Source: Flavobacterium psychraerolatum (GTDB lineage Bacteria > Bacteroidota > Bacteroidia > Flavobacteriales > Flavobacteriaceae). Taken from it: 64,000 nt of DNA. The notes under the pieces are model-generated. The model did no database searches. It was not told where the DNA came from and saw only the letters and a list, made by a program, of their open reading frames with translations. Below, piece by piece: positions 33,107 through 40,645 of this stretch. The stretch spans positions 1 to 64,000 of the forward strand of contig NZ_JAOQMX010000021.1 of the NCBI RefSeq assembly GCF_025960985.1. The letters are read 5' to 3'. The translations under genes were made by a program, and so were the position numbers. Each line of letters opens with the position of its first letter. Within the stretch, counting starts at the first letter, position 1.

Positions 33107-34162
33107 ATGGAACTCAATACACAGCTTAAAGCATTGGCAGATAAGATTATCTTATTAAAAGATAAGATCCAAACAGAAGAGTCGACTAAACACGCTTTTG
33201 TTCTACCGTTTATTAATTTGTTAGGTTATGATACGTTCAACCCAACTGAAGTAGTCCCTGAATTTACTGCCGATTTAGGTTTAAAAAAAGGTGAAAAAGT
33301 AGATTATGCCATTATCCAAGATGATGAACCAATTTTAATCATTGAATGCAAAAATTGGAAAGAAAGTCTAACAATTCATGGATCTCAACTTTTTCGCTAT
33401 TTCCATGTTTCCAAAACAAGATTCGCGTTATTGACAAATGGTATAACCTACCAATTCTTTACTGATTTAGACGAAAAAAATAAAATGGATCAAAAACCAT
33501 TTCTTGAATTTGATATTACAAATCTTAAAGACAACGTCATCAACGAAATTGCTAAGTTCCACAAATCTAATTTCGATGTAAACAATATAGTTACAAATGC
33601 TAGTTCATTGAAATACGTGAAAGAAATCAGAAAGCAAATTAATGATGAGTTGACAAATCCATCTAATGAATTTGTAAAGTTGTTTGCTAATAAAGTATAT
33701 GGAGGACGATTGACTGAAAAAGTCATGGAAGAGTTCAAAGATTTAGTTCAAAAAGGCTTTAACCAATTTATAAACGAAAAAATTAATGACAGACTTAATG
33801 CTGCGTTAACTAAAGAAGCGAAACAGCAGCAAGAAGAAGTAGTAGAAACCATTGAGGAAAGCCTTGTCCAAACTACAGAAGAGGAACTTGAAGGCTACAG
33901 AATTGTAATCGCAATTCTCCGTAGAAAAATTGCTGTTGATCGTATTGTACACCGTGATACTCAGTCCTACTTTGGGATTTTATTGGATGATAATAATAGA
34001 AAACCGTTGTGCAGATTACACCTTAATTCTGGGAAAAAATATATCGGTTTATTTAACGAAAATAAGGTGGAAAAAAAGATGCAAATTGAATCGTTGGATG
34101 AGATTTACTCTTTTGAAAAAGAGTTGTTAGATACTGTAGGGAATTACGAAAACGAGAAATAA
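33107..34162 (+). CDS. HsdR N-terminal-like restriction endonuclease-fold protein
   Basis: A 351-aa protein beginning at ATG 33107, downstream of the likely transcription start. Residues about 1-165 resemble the N-terminal nuclease domain of type I restriction subunits (HsdR_N / DUF4268-like). LPFINLLGYDTFNPTEVVPE is followed by the PD-(D/E)xK core KVDYAIIQDDEPILIIECKN. No helicase domain follows; instead there is a helical, Gln/Glu-rich linker (about 235-265) and a C-terminal domain (RIVIAILRRKIAVDRIVHRD, then LHLNSGKKYIGLF). It is the first of seven closely spaced genes. It is a nuclease-fold effector or DNA sensor candidate; no methylase or specificity subunit is nearby. Confidence 0.82.
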   Translation: MELNTQLKALADKIILLKDKIQTEESTKHAFVLPFINLLGYDTFNPTEVVPEFTADLGLKKGEKVDYAIIQDDEPILIIECKNWKESLTIHGSQLFRYFHVSKTRFALLTNGITYQFFTDLDEKNKMDQKPFLEFDITNLKDNVINEIAKFHKSNFDVNNIVTNASSLKYVKEIRKQINDELTNPSNEFVKLFANKVYGGRLTEKVMEEFKDLVQKGFNQFINEKINDRLNAALTKEAKQQQEEVVETIEESLVQTTEEELEGYRIVIAILRRKIAVDRIVHRDTQSYFGILLDDNNRKPLCRLHLNSGKKYIGLFNENKVEKKMQIESLDEIYSFEKELLDTVGNYENEK

Positions 34163-34175
34163 AAATAAAGATTAG

Positions 34176-34382
34176 ATGACAAAAACAATATTTGCATTCA
34201 TTATAATATTTACAATGAACTATTCAAGTTCAAAATCAAAAATCGCTATTACTGACATAATATTTGGTAGAGGATGCTCAGGCAGTAAATATTGCTCTGC
34301 ATGCAAAAATTGTAGTTCTTGTAAACACTGTTCACAAAGAAATGGCAATTGTGGTGTTTGCAAAAATCTAGGCAAGAAGTAA
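34176..34382 (+). CDS. small Cys-rich exported or membrane peptide
   Basis: A 68-aa protein with a hydrophobic N-terminus (about residues 3-16) and eight Cys in a compact array. The spacing is C-x5-C-x2-C-x2-C-x2-C-x2-C-x6-C-x2-C, starting GRGCSGSKYCSAC. I recall similar Gly/Cys-rich tails in other Flavobacteriaceae proteins, but know no function. The Cys array could bind metal or form disulfides. It lies 13 nt after the HsdR-N gene and 26 nt before the TerB-like gene, so it is part of the operon. Confidence 0.6.
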   Translation: MTKTIFAFIIIFTMNYSSSKSKIAITDIIFGRGCSGSKYCSACKNCSSCKHCSQRNGNCGVCKNLGKK

Positions 34383-34408
34383 TAAATAATAATAAATAAA
34401 GAGGATTT

Positions 34409-34819
34409 ATGGACTTAACAACAAAAATGACAATTGAGCTAAAAAGCCATTTTCTAAGACTATATCAAATGGCACTTTCAGATGATAACTTTGATATACT
34501 AGAATTACAAATGTTATATTATCTAGCTGAACAACGCGGGATACCAAAAGAAGAACTTGATAAACTATTTATTAATCCTATTAATACACAAACAAGCTTA
34601 CCAGAGGATTTAAATACTAGGATAGAATATTTATATGACTTAACATGCGTAATGTGGGCAGATGGAATTATAACAGAAGATGAATTAAGTACTTTGAAAA
34701 AATATTGCAGGAAATTTGAATTTCTTGACGAAAATATTGATGAATTAGCCAACTACTTAATTGAATGTGTCCAAAAAGGAATGGAAAAAAAAGATATTAT
34801 TAATCAACTTAATTCTTAA
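34409..34819 (+). CDS. TerB-like helical protein
   Basis: A 136-aa all-helical, acidic protein. The repeated pattern of MALSDDNFDILELQMLYYLA and then MWADGIITEDELSTLKKYC resembles the two-fold acidic helical motif of TerB/TerB-like proteins, which bind metal ions and associate with membranes in tellurite/stress-response systems. Assignment is by pattern only. The next gene, a coiled-coil membrane protein, starts 3 nt after its stop, implying a functional pair. Confidence 0.6.
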   Translation: MDLTTKMTIELKSHFLRLYQMALSDDNFDILELQMLYYLAEQRGIPKEELDKLFINPINTQTSLPEDLNTRIEYLYDLTCVMWADGIITEDELSTLKKYCRKFEFLDENIDELANYLIECVQKGMEKKDIINQLNS

Positions 34820-34822
34820 CAG

Positions 34823-36088
34823 ATGAAACCTTTACAGCAATTATTTAGTTTAAAGAAAAGTGATCAAACCGAAATCGCTAAGGCACCGGAAACCGAAATT
34901 GATAGGGAACAGATTCGAATAACTTATTATCAAAGTGGCTTTGCTGCTTCCGTTAAAGCAACTGGAAAGCCAATTGTTCTCAGAGCTTGCCTTCAAAATT
35001 TATTTAGCAGTTTTGAAGACCAGTGCAGAAAACAAGTATTAGAGCAAGAAAGGTTAAAGCAACCATACAAAGAAGAACAAGAAAAATGTAGAACAGAGCT
35101 CAAAAAGTGCGAAACCGCCGCAAGTATTTACGTCCAAAAAGAAGTTGAAATTGTTCATAAAATCGAAAAAGCATCCGCAGAAATTGTTGATGTGAGAGTA
35201 AATCCTCAAAAGTACATAGATGAAGGTAAAGGTGGAACAGCACAATTTTACATTGGATTAATTCTTCTTTTGCCAATAACACTATATTTATTAGTCTTTT
35301 ACGTTTCTGCATCTTATTCTGCCTTTTTCAAAGAATTTACAGATGATAGTCTTACTGCTGCGATATTTGATGCAGATGCTCTAACTAATGCATTTAAAGC
35401 GAGCTGGTTAGAAGGTGTTTTAGTTATAACAATTCCATTCGTTTTTATGGGTTTAGGATATGTAATTCATATGATGCAAAAAGGCACTGGTATAAAAAAG
35501 ACTTTACGAATAATTGCACTTTTTACCACAACTTTTCTTTTTGATTCGTTATTAGCTTACGTAATCGAAAAGAAAATTTATGATTTCAACAAAACGCCAG
35601 ATTCACCCCATTATGATTTAGAAATTGCATTAGGACAAGCTGAATTTTGGATGATTATTTTTGCTGGATTTGTTGTTTATGTTATTTGGGGCTTAGTCTT
35701 TGATTTTGTCATGAAAGAATATGAAAATAAAGATAGAATAAGAGTTTTTATAAGGGGTAAAAGAGAAGAAATTGTGAATTTTGAAAAAAGCAAGGCAGAA
35801 AACGCTCTTAAAATTCATGAATTTACAAATAAAGGGGATCAGCAAAAAGGAGATATAAAAGTACTTCAATCTAAAATTGATGGATTCGTTTTTCCTGTAA
35901 AAGAATATTTAAATTACCATAATCAATATAAAGAAGGCTGGTTTCAAGCCATTGGAACTGAAATAGCTTTAGCAAAAGATCAAAAAGATATATTATTGTT
36001 GGAATGTGATGATGTTGCAACTGAACATTTAAAATCTGTAGATCTTAATAATTCAGACCATCAAAATTTAGTTTACTCACAAAATTAA
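34823..36088 (+). CDS. coiled-coil membrane protein of unknown function
   Basis: A 421-aa protein. Residues about 50-130 form a charged coiled coil (LEQERLKQPYKEEQEKCRTE). Four transmembrane helices follow at roughly 142-165, 193-215, 228-248 and 275-297. A second coiled coil and a globular tail (about 300-421) come last. I do not recognise the family. Tight coupling with the TerB-like gene (3-nt gap) and the vWA-like lipoprotein gene (7-nt gap) suggests a membrane complex with the TerB-like protein inside and the lipoprotein outside (inference). Confidence 0.65.
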   Translation: MKPLQQLFSLKKSDQTEIAKAPETEIDREQIRITYYQSGFAASVKATGKPIVLRACLQNLFSSFEDQCRKQVLEQERLKQPYKEEQEKCRTELKKCETAASIYVQKEVEIVHKIEKASAEIVDVRVNPQKYIDEGKGGTAQFYIGLILLLPITLYLLVFYVSASYSAFFKEFTDDSLTAAIFDADALTNAFKASWLEGVLVITIPFVFMGLGYVIHMMQKGTGIKKTLRIIALFTTTFLFDSLLAYVIEKKIYDFNKTPDSPHYDLEIALGQAEFWMIIFAGFVVYVIWGLVFDFVMKEYENKDRIRVFIRGKREEIVNFEKSKAENALKIHEFTNKGDQQKGDIKVLQSKIDGFVFPVKEYLNYHNQYKEGWFQAIGTEIALAKDQKDILLLECDDVATEHLKSVDLNNSDHQNLVYSQN

Positions 36089-36095
36089 TTCTATT

Positions 36096-37004
36096 ATGAA
36101 ATTATTAATAAAAAACACTTTTACTTTTTTCGTTTTCTCTATTTTATTATTGTCATGTAAAAATGATTCTAAAGAAGAAAGTTCAAAGCAAAAAACTACT
36201 AATTTAACCTCCAGCAAAATTGATAACAATTATAATATTAGTATCTTATTAGACCTATCTGATAGAATTAGCCCAGTTTTGAATCCTAATAAAGCAATGG
36301 AGTTTTACCAAAGAGATTTAAGCTATATAAACTCGATTTCAAATGCATTCACTGCACATATAAAAGGTAAAAAGATCATGCAAATGAATGATAAAATTGA
36401 AGTGTATTTTAATCCTGAACCACAAAATGAGGAAATAAATACTATTTCTAAAAAATTAAAATTTGAATTTAATAAATCAAATGCTTCGATTTCAAACATT
36501 CAACAGGTTAATGAAGCATACAATGTTGAAACAGCAAAAATTTACCAATTAGCTATTAAGGATAACAATTATATTGGATCAGATATATGGAGGTTTTTCG
36601 CCAATAATGTAAATGATTATAGCATCCAAAAAAATCATCGCAATATCCTAATAATTTTAACGGATGGTTATATGTATCACGAAAACACGAAAATGACTGA
36701 AGGAAATCTAACAACGCAATTGCTACCTGGAATAATAAAATCAAAAGGATTAAACACATCAAATTGGGAAAAAATATTTAATGATAACAAATTAGGCTTT
36801 ATTCCCGCTAATGAAGATTTATCCGATCTGGAAATTTTAGTATTAGGACTTAATCCTAGTTCGCAGAATCCTTACGAAGGAAAGGTTATTAAAAAATATT
36901 GGAGTAATTGGTTCACTAAAATGAAAGTGAAAAGATTTGAAATCAAAGAAACAGGTTTACCAAGTAACATAGATAAAGTTATAAACGATTTTATAACCAA
37001 CTAA
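36096..37004 (+). CDS. vWA-like lipoprotein
   Basis: A 302-aa lipoprotein (signal ending ILLLSC). The mature protein has NISILLDLSDRIS, which reads as the first strand and MIDAS D-x-S of a von Willebrand A domain. Later NILIILTDGYMYHE provides a matching Asp-Gly strand and DLEILVLGLN another core strand. The fold is inferred from these strands; the third MIDAS residue (a Thr) is not clearly seen. It follows the membrane protein by 7 nt. vWA and TerB domains often occur together in stress-response gene clusters. Confidence 0.62.
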   Translation: MKLLIKNTFTFFVFSILLLSCKNDSKEESSKQKTTNLTSSKIDNNYNISILLDLSDRISPVLNPNKAMEFYQRDLSYINSISNAFTAHIKGKKIMQMNDKIEVYFNPEPQNEEINTISKKLKFEFNKSNASISNIQQVNEAYNVETAKIYQLAIKDNNYIGSDIWRFFANNVNDYSIQKNHRNILIILTDGYMYHENTKMTEGNLTTQLLPGIIKSKGLNTSNWEKIFNDNKLGFIPANEDLSDLEILVLGLNPSSQNPYEGKVIKKYWSNWFTKMKVKRFEIKETGLPSNIDKVINDFITN

Positions 37005-37005
37005 T

Positions 37006-37317
37006 TTGAGAAATAAACTTTTGAATAAACCCACTCTAAAACTCACCCTCGCCATCCTCCTACTAGCCTGCCTCCTACCCTTGCCTTACGGTTATTTTCA
37101 ACTTGTTCGGTTTTTGGGTATGGCAGGATTTGGGTATTTAGCAGTGTTGCCATCGGGTGAAGAAAAGAAGAATGAAGTAATTATTTATATTGCTTTGGCA
37201 TTGCTTTTTCAACCGTTTTTTAAAATTGCATTGGGGAGAACGATTTGGAATATAGTCGATGTTATCATTGCACTTGGTTTATTAGGATCTATTGCCTTAC
37301 CTTCGAAAAAACAATAA
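37006..37317 (+). CDS. small membrane protein, DUF6804-like
   Basis: A 103-aa protein with three or four hydrophobic segments (about 12-28, 33-47, 58-74 and 80-97), including LPYGYFQLVRFLGMAGFGYL, which I associate with DUF6804. The start is a TTG at 37006, 1 nt after the preceding stop. The first 60 nt are unusually rich in CTC/CCT codons compared with its neighbours. It is joined to the operon by position, but may be a more recent addition. Confidence 0.6.
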   Translation: MRNKLLNKPTLKLTLAILLLACLLPLPYGYFQLVRFLGMAGFGYLAVLPSGEEKKNEVIIYIALALLFQPFFKIALGRTIWNIVDVIIALGLLGSIALPSKKQ

Positions 37318-37329
37318 GCAGCCCTACAA

Positions 37330-38172
37330 ATGTCTATTACTAAAAATCGGTTTTCCTCTTTTAAACTACATTTTCTATTCCTCTTTATTTTTGTGTGGGT
37401 ACAGTTTGGTGCGGTTTGCGCCCAAACCAAAATTGTGTCTTGGAACATCGAAAATTTAGGCAAGTCCAAGTCGGATAGCGAAATCGAATTTATAGCCAAT
37501 ACCCTCAGAAATTTTGATGTGGTGGCACTACAGGAAGTCGTAGCGGGCTATGGCGGGTCACAGGCAGTTGCAAGGCTTGCAGATGTACTCAACCGTAAGG
37601 GCAGCCGCTGGGATTATATTGTGAGCGAGCCTACAACGAGTAGCGCCTACAAAACGGAACGCTATGCTTTTTTGTGGAAAACGGCCAAAATTAGAAAAAT
37701 TGGTACTGCTTGGCTCGAGAAAAAATACAATTTGGAGATTGATCGTGAGCCGTTTTATTGCACTTTTGAAGCGGATCATAAAAGCTTTACTTTGGTTAAT
37801 TTTCACGCAATTACAAAAAGCAAACAACCGGAGACGGAAATCAAATATTTCAAATTTTTACCTGCTCAATATCCAACACTTAATTTAATATTTACGGGAG
37901 ATTGGAATTGTCCACAATCGCATACCGTTTTTAATCCATTACGAAAAATGGGGTATTTGCCTATTTTAACCAATCAAAAAACATCATTGAAAAGAGATTG
38001 TGTTTTCGAAGAATGTTTGTCGTCTGAATTTGACAACCTCTTTTATAATTCAACCAAAGTAGTCATTAAGAGTACAGGAGTACTACTTTTTTACAAAAAA
38101 TTTAATACTTTAAAAGAAGCACATTCTATTTCCGATCATATACCTATTTGGGCTGAAATTCAAATAAACTAA
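37330..38172 (+). CDS. exported DNase I-like (endonuclease/exonuclease/phosphatase) protein
   Basis: A 280-aa protein with a signal peptide (FIFVWVQFGAVCAQ) and an EEP-family core. Motifs are KIVSWNIENLGKS (catalytic Asn), VVALQEVV (metal-binding Glu), YAFLWKTAKI, FTGDWNCPQS (Asp and Asn) and SDHIPIWAEI (Asp-His). The order and motifs fit secreted DNase I-like nucleases. It ends the seven-gene operon, 12 nt after the DUF6804-like gene. Because it is exported it would act on periplasmic or extracellular DNA; phosphatase activity cannot be excluded. Confidence 0.82.
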   Translation: MSITKNRFSSFKLHFLFLFIFVWVQFGAVCAQTKIVSWNIENLGKSKSDSEIEFIANTLRNFDVVALQEVVAGYGGSQAVARLADVLNRKGSRWDYIVSEPTTSSAYKTERYAFLWKTAKIRKIGTAWLEKKYNLEIDREPFYCTFEADHKSFTLVNFHAITKSKQPETEIKYFKFLPAQYPTLNLIFTGDWNCPQSHTVFNPLRKMGYLPILTNQKTSLKRDCVFEECLSSEFDNLFYNSTKVVIKSTGVLLFYKKFNTLKEAHSISDHIPIWAEIQIN

Positions 38173-38416
38173 TTCCGTATTTAGTATACTTTTCAGAATT
38201 ATCTCATAAGACTACATACAACATTAATCATATGAGTATAAACTTATCCGAAATTACCTTTTACTTAAATTTTAATAAGGATTCACTACTTCCATTTATA
38301 CTACTAAAAAATCATTTCTACTATAAAATTCAATATTGGGAAAGCTCTAAATTTCCTCCTTAACCATTGAAAACTTAAGTTTAAATGTTAATCTTATCCA
38401 AAACTTTTTTTTATAT

Positions 38417-38437
38417 CAAAGCAGATGCTTAGTTTTG
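38417..38437 (+). promoter_or_regulatory. TetR operator-like site over the tetR -7 box
   Basis: CAAAGCAGATGCTTAG (38417-38432) has AAGC and GCTT arms spaced 4 nt and overlaps the -7 box TAGTTTTG (38430-38437). It resembles the site at 39039-39054. This suggests that the TetR protein represses its own gene. Confidence 0.5.
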
Positions 38438-38455
38438 TAATGTATTAAAAGTTAA

Positions 38456-39019
38456 ATGGCTAGAAAAAAACAATATATCGAAGAACAAGTAATCGAAAAA
38501 GCTATGGCTTTGTTCTGGCGAAATGGTTATGAAAATACTTCAGTACGTATGTTGGAACAAGAAATGGGAATTAATCAATTTTCAATTTATGCTAGCTTTG
38601 GTAATAAACAAGGTGTTTTTATCGAAAGTTTGAAAGCGTATAAAAAGCGCATCCGTAGTATTACAGATGTTTTGGAAAACTCAAATAATGGTATCAAAGG
38701 TATTAAGGACTATTTTTATTCATTTTTAGAATTTTCGAAAGAGGGTCTATTAAAAAAAGGGTGTTTGGTTACCAATACCATTAATGAAATAGGTGATAAT
38801 GACGAAGATGAAATTCGAATAGAGTTAATGAATTTCTTCGGTAACATTATAAAACTATTCCATAAGAATCTTGCGCAAGACCATAGCAAAAATGAAAGTA
38901 CTATTGAGACACAAGCAAATTACCTCGGTGGAAGTATGTTGGGACTATCAATGGCGTCTAAAATGATGAATGAAAAACAATTGAAAGACTATATCGAAAC
39001 AATCTTTATAAAGCTTTAA
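38456..39019 (+). CDS. TetR/AcrR family transcriptional regulator
   Basis: A 187-aa regulator. The N-terminal helix-turn-helix is ENTSVRMLEQEMGINQFSIY followed by ASFGNKQGVF, the classic TetR recognition helix. The C-terminal helical domain (about 75-187, including GCLVTNTINEIGD) should bind a small ligand. It lies upstream of a carboxymuconolactone decarboxylase-family gene, and two similar palindromes flank it, so it probably controls itself and that gene. The inducer is unknown; electrophiles or oxidants are common for such pairs. Confidence 0.88.
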   Translation: MARKKQYIEEQVIEKAMALFWRNGYENTSVRMLEQEMGINQFSIYASFGNKQGVFIESLKAYKKRIRSITDVLENSNNGIKGIKDYFYSFLEFSKEGLLKKGCLVTNTINEIGDNDEDEIRIELMNFFGNIIKLFHKNLAQDHSKNESTIETQANYLGGSMLGLSMASKMMNEKQLKDYIETIFIKL

Positions 39020-39038
39020 ACCTTTTTTTAAAACAAAT

Positions 39039-39054
39039 CTAAGCGATTGCTTAG
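39039..39054 (+). promoter_or_regulatory. TetR operator-like palindrome
   Basis: CTAAGCGATTGCTTAG has perfect 6-bp arms around GATT. It lies between tetR and the gene at 39091 and shares the GCTTAG arm with the site over the tetR promoter. Confidence 0.55.
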
Positions 39055-39090
39055 TAATTAAATCAATAAATTAAAATTAAAACAAAAATT

Positions 39091-39639
39091 ATGAGTACAT
39101 TAAAAATTCACACAATCGAGTCTGCACCAGAACAAAGTAAACCATTATTGGAAAAATCATTGAAGGCCTACGGAATCGTTCCCAATTTACATGGTGTATT
39201 GGCTGAAGCTCCTGGTATACTGCAAGGTTACCAAGATTTACATGATTTATTCGTTAACTCTTCATTCAATAATGATGAATTGACAGTTGTTTGGCAAACC
39301 ATCAACGTAGAACACGATTGTCACTATTGTGTACCAGCACATACAGGAATCGCTCACTCAATGAAAGTAGATCCTGCTATCACTGAGGCTTTGAGAAATA
39401 GAACATCAATGCCAAACGCAAAACTTCAAGCACTACATGTATTTACTTTGGCAATGGTAAGAGACCGTGGGTATGTATCGGATGCTGATTTAGATGATTT
39501 TTATGCTGCAGGATATGAGCAAAGACAAGTACTTGAAGTAATTTTGGGACTATCTCAAAAAGTAATTAGTAACTATGTTAATCATGTTGCAGCTACCCCT
39601 ATAGATGCTCCTTTTGAACAATTTTCTTGGAAAAAATAA
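39091..39639 (+). CDS. AhpD-like carboxymuconolactone decarboxylase family protein
   Basis: A 182-aa protein of the AhpD/CMD fold. The active-site motif EHDCHYCVPAH (E-x-D-x-C-x-x-C-x3-H type, about residues 71-81) is intact, so a thiol-based peroxidase or reductase activity is likely. It starts 72 nt downstream of tetR, with a TetR-type palindrome between them. A perfect hairpin follows its stop. The physiological substrate is unknown. Confidence 0.85.
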   Translation: MSTLKIHTIESAPEQSKPLLEKSLKAYGIVPNLHGVLAEAPGILQGYQDLHDLFVNSSFNNDELTVVWQTINVEHDCHYCVPAHTGIAHSMKVDPAITEALRNRTSMPNAKLQALHVFTLAMVRDRGYVSDADLDDFYAAGYEQRQVLEVILGLSQKVISNYVNHVAATPIDAPFEQFSWKK

Positions 39640-39653
39640 ATCACTAATTTTGT

Positions 39654-39683
39654 ATAGGCATTATTAATAAGGATAATGCCTAT
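39654..39683 (+). terminator. hairpin between the AhpD-like and HAD genes
   Basis: ATAGGCATTAT pairs perfectly with ATAATGCCTAT (11 bp, 8-nt loop). The T tract after it is poor, so it may be a partial terminator or an mRNA-stabilising hairpin. Confidence 0.55.
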
Positions 39684-39705
39684 TTAAATTTAAAACAGAG
39701 ATAAC

Positions 39706-40368
39706 ATGCAAAAAACAATCGCCTTTGATATATACGGAACATTAATTAACACAGAAAGTATTCTCCAATCATTAAAAATTATTGATGCTCAAAATGCAAC
39801 CGATATAATGGAAACTTGGAGAAATAAACAATTGGAGTACTCTTTTAGAAGAGGGTTAATGAATTCTTATGTTGATTTTTCAGTTTGTACTGCAAATGCA
39901 TTGGATTATGCATGCCTAAAACATGGGTCAGTAATTGATAAAGCACAAAAGGAATCGCTACTACAAGAATATAAAAAGCTACCAGTTTTTCCCGACGTAG
40001 TATCAACTTTAGAGAAACTGCATAAAGAAAATATCAAACTAGTTGCTTTTTCAAACGGTTCACGAAATGCTATTATCGAACTACTAACAAATGCTCAAAT
40101 ACTACATATTTTTGACAAAATAGTAAGCGTTGAAGATGTTCAATCTTTCAAACCAAGCCCTATTGTTTATGCTCATTTATTGAAAGAAACCGATTCTGAA
40201 AAATCAAATACTTGGCTGGTCTCAAGTAATCCATTTGATATTACAGGTGCTGGATCATTTGGACTACAAACCATTTGGGTACAACGGTCTGACAAATCTC
40301 TTTTTGACCCTTGGGAAATTCAACCATCACGAATTATAAGTAAACTTGACGACATTAGTATAAAATAA
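39706..40368 (+). CDS. haloacid dehalogenase type II-like HAD hydrolase
   Basis: A 220-aa HAD-superfamily hydrolase. Motif I is TIAFDIYGTLINT (nucleophile Asp), motif II is VAFSNGSRNAI, the motif III Lys lies in SFKPSP, and motif IV is near SSNPFDITGAGSFG. The motif I wording (DxYGTL) is that of type II 2-haloacid dehalogenases rather than phosphoglycolate phosphatases. It lies 66 nt after the AhpD-like gene on the same strand and is convergent with the dnaK-tail copy. Confidence 0.85.
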   Translation: MQKTIAFDIYGTLINTESILQSLKIIDAQNATDIMETWRNKQLEYSFRRGLMNSYVDFSVCTANALDYACLKHGSVIDKAQKESLLQEYKKLPVFPDVVSTLEKLHKENIKLVAFSNGSRNAIIELLTNAQILHIFDKIVSVEDVQSFKPSPIVYAHLLKETDSEKSNTWLVSSNPFDITGAGSFGLQTIWVQRSDKSLFDPWEIQPSRIISKLDDISIK

Positions 40369-40377
40369 AATACCACA

Positions 40378-40448
40378 AAAAAATCCTAAGCCTTACGACT
40401 TAGGATTTTTTGATTATAGTAGAGACGGATAGTATCCATCTCTACTAT
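40378..40448. terminator. duplicated dnaK terminator with second hairpin
   Basis: AAAAAATCCTAAG pairs with CTTAGGATTTTTT (40378-40390 with 40399-40411). A second hairpin follows (40416-40448). Both are near-identical to the elements after dnaK at 47764-47836. Here it serves the HAD gene on the plus strand and probably the protease transcript on the minus strand. Confidence 0.88.
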
Positions 40449-40450
40449 AA

Positions 40451-40612
40451 TTATTTTACTTCTTCAAATTCAACGTCTTCAACGTTGTCTCCTTGAGTTT
40501 CAGCTTGTGGTTCTGTACCACCTTGAGCTTGTTCTCTTTCAGCATACATTGCTTCTGTTGCTTTTTTCCAAGCAGCGTTGATGCAATCCACTAAAATTTG
40601 AATTACTGGAAT
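40451..40612 (-). pseudogene. dnaK: orphan copy of the dnaK 3' end
   Basis: The minus strand encodes about 53 residues that match the DnaK C-terminus: [19 protein letters not shown], then [19 protein letters not shown] and a stop. Differences include Arg for Gly in the AEGEQ segment and Thr for Ala before EP. Similarity fades upstream around 40612 (PVIQILVDC for PAIQTALDN). There is no start codon and no ATPase domain. With the following terminator copy, the duplicated block spans about 240 nt. Confidence 0.9.
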
Positions 40613-40645
40613 AGATTAAGATTATTAATCGATTATTACTAAGGA

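Noticed and set aside
33107-34162. A complete type I restriction-modification system
   Set aside because: No helicase domain and no HsdM or HsdS gene nearby; only the N-terminal nuclease-like domain is present.
40451-40612. A separate small gene encoding a DnaK-tail-like protein
   Set aside because: There is no start codon or ribosome-binding site and the similarity ends abruptly; a duplicated gene end explains it better.
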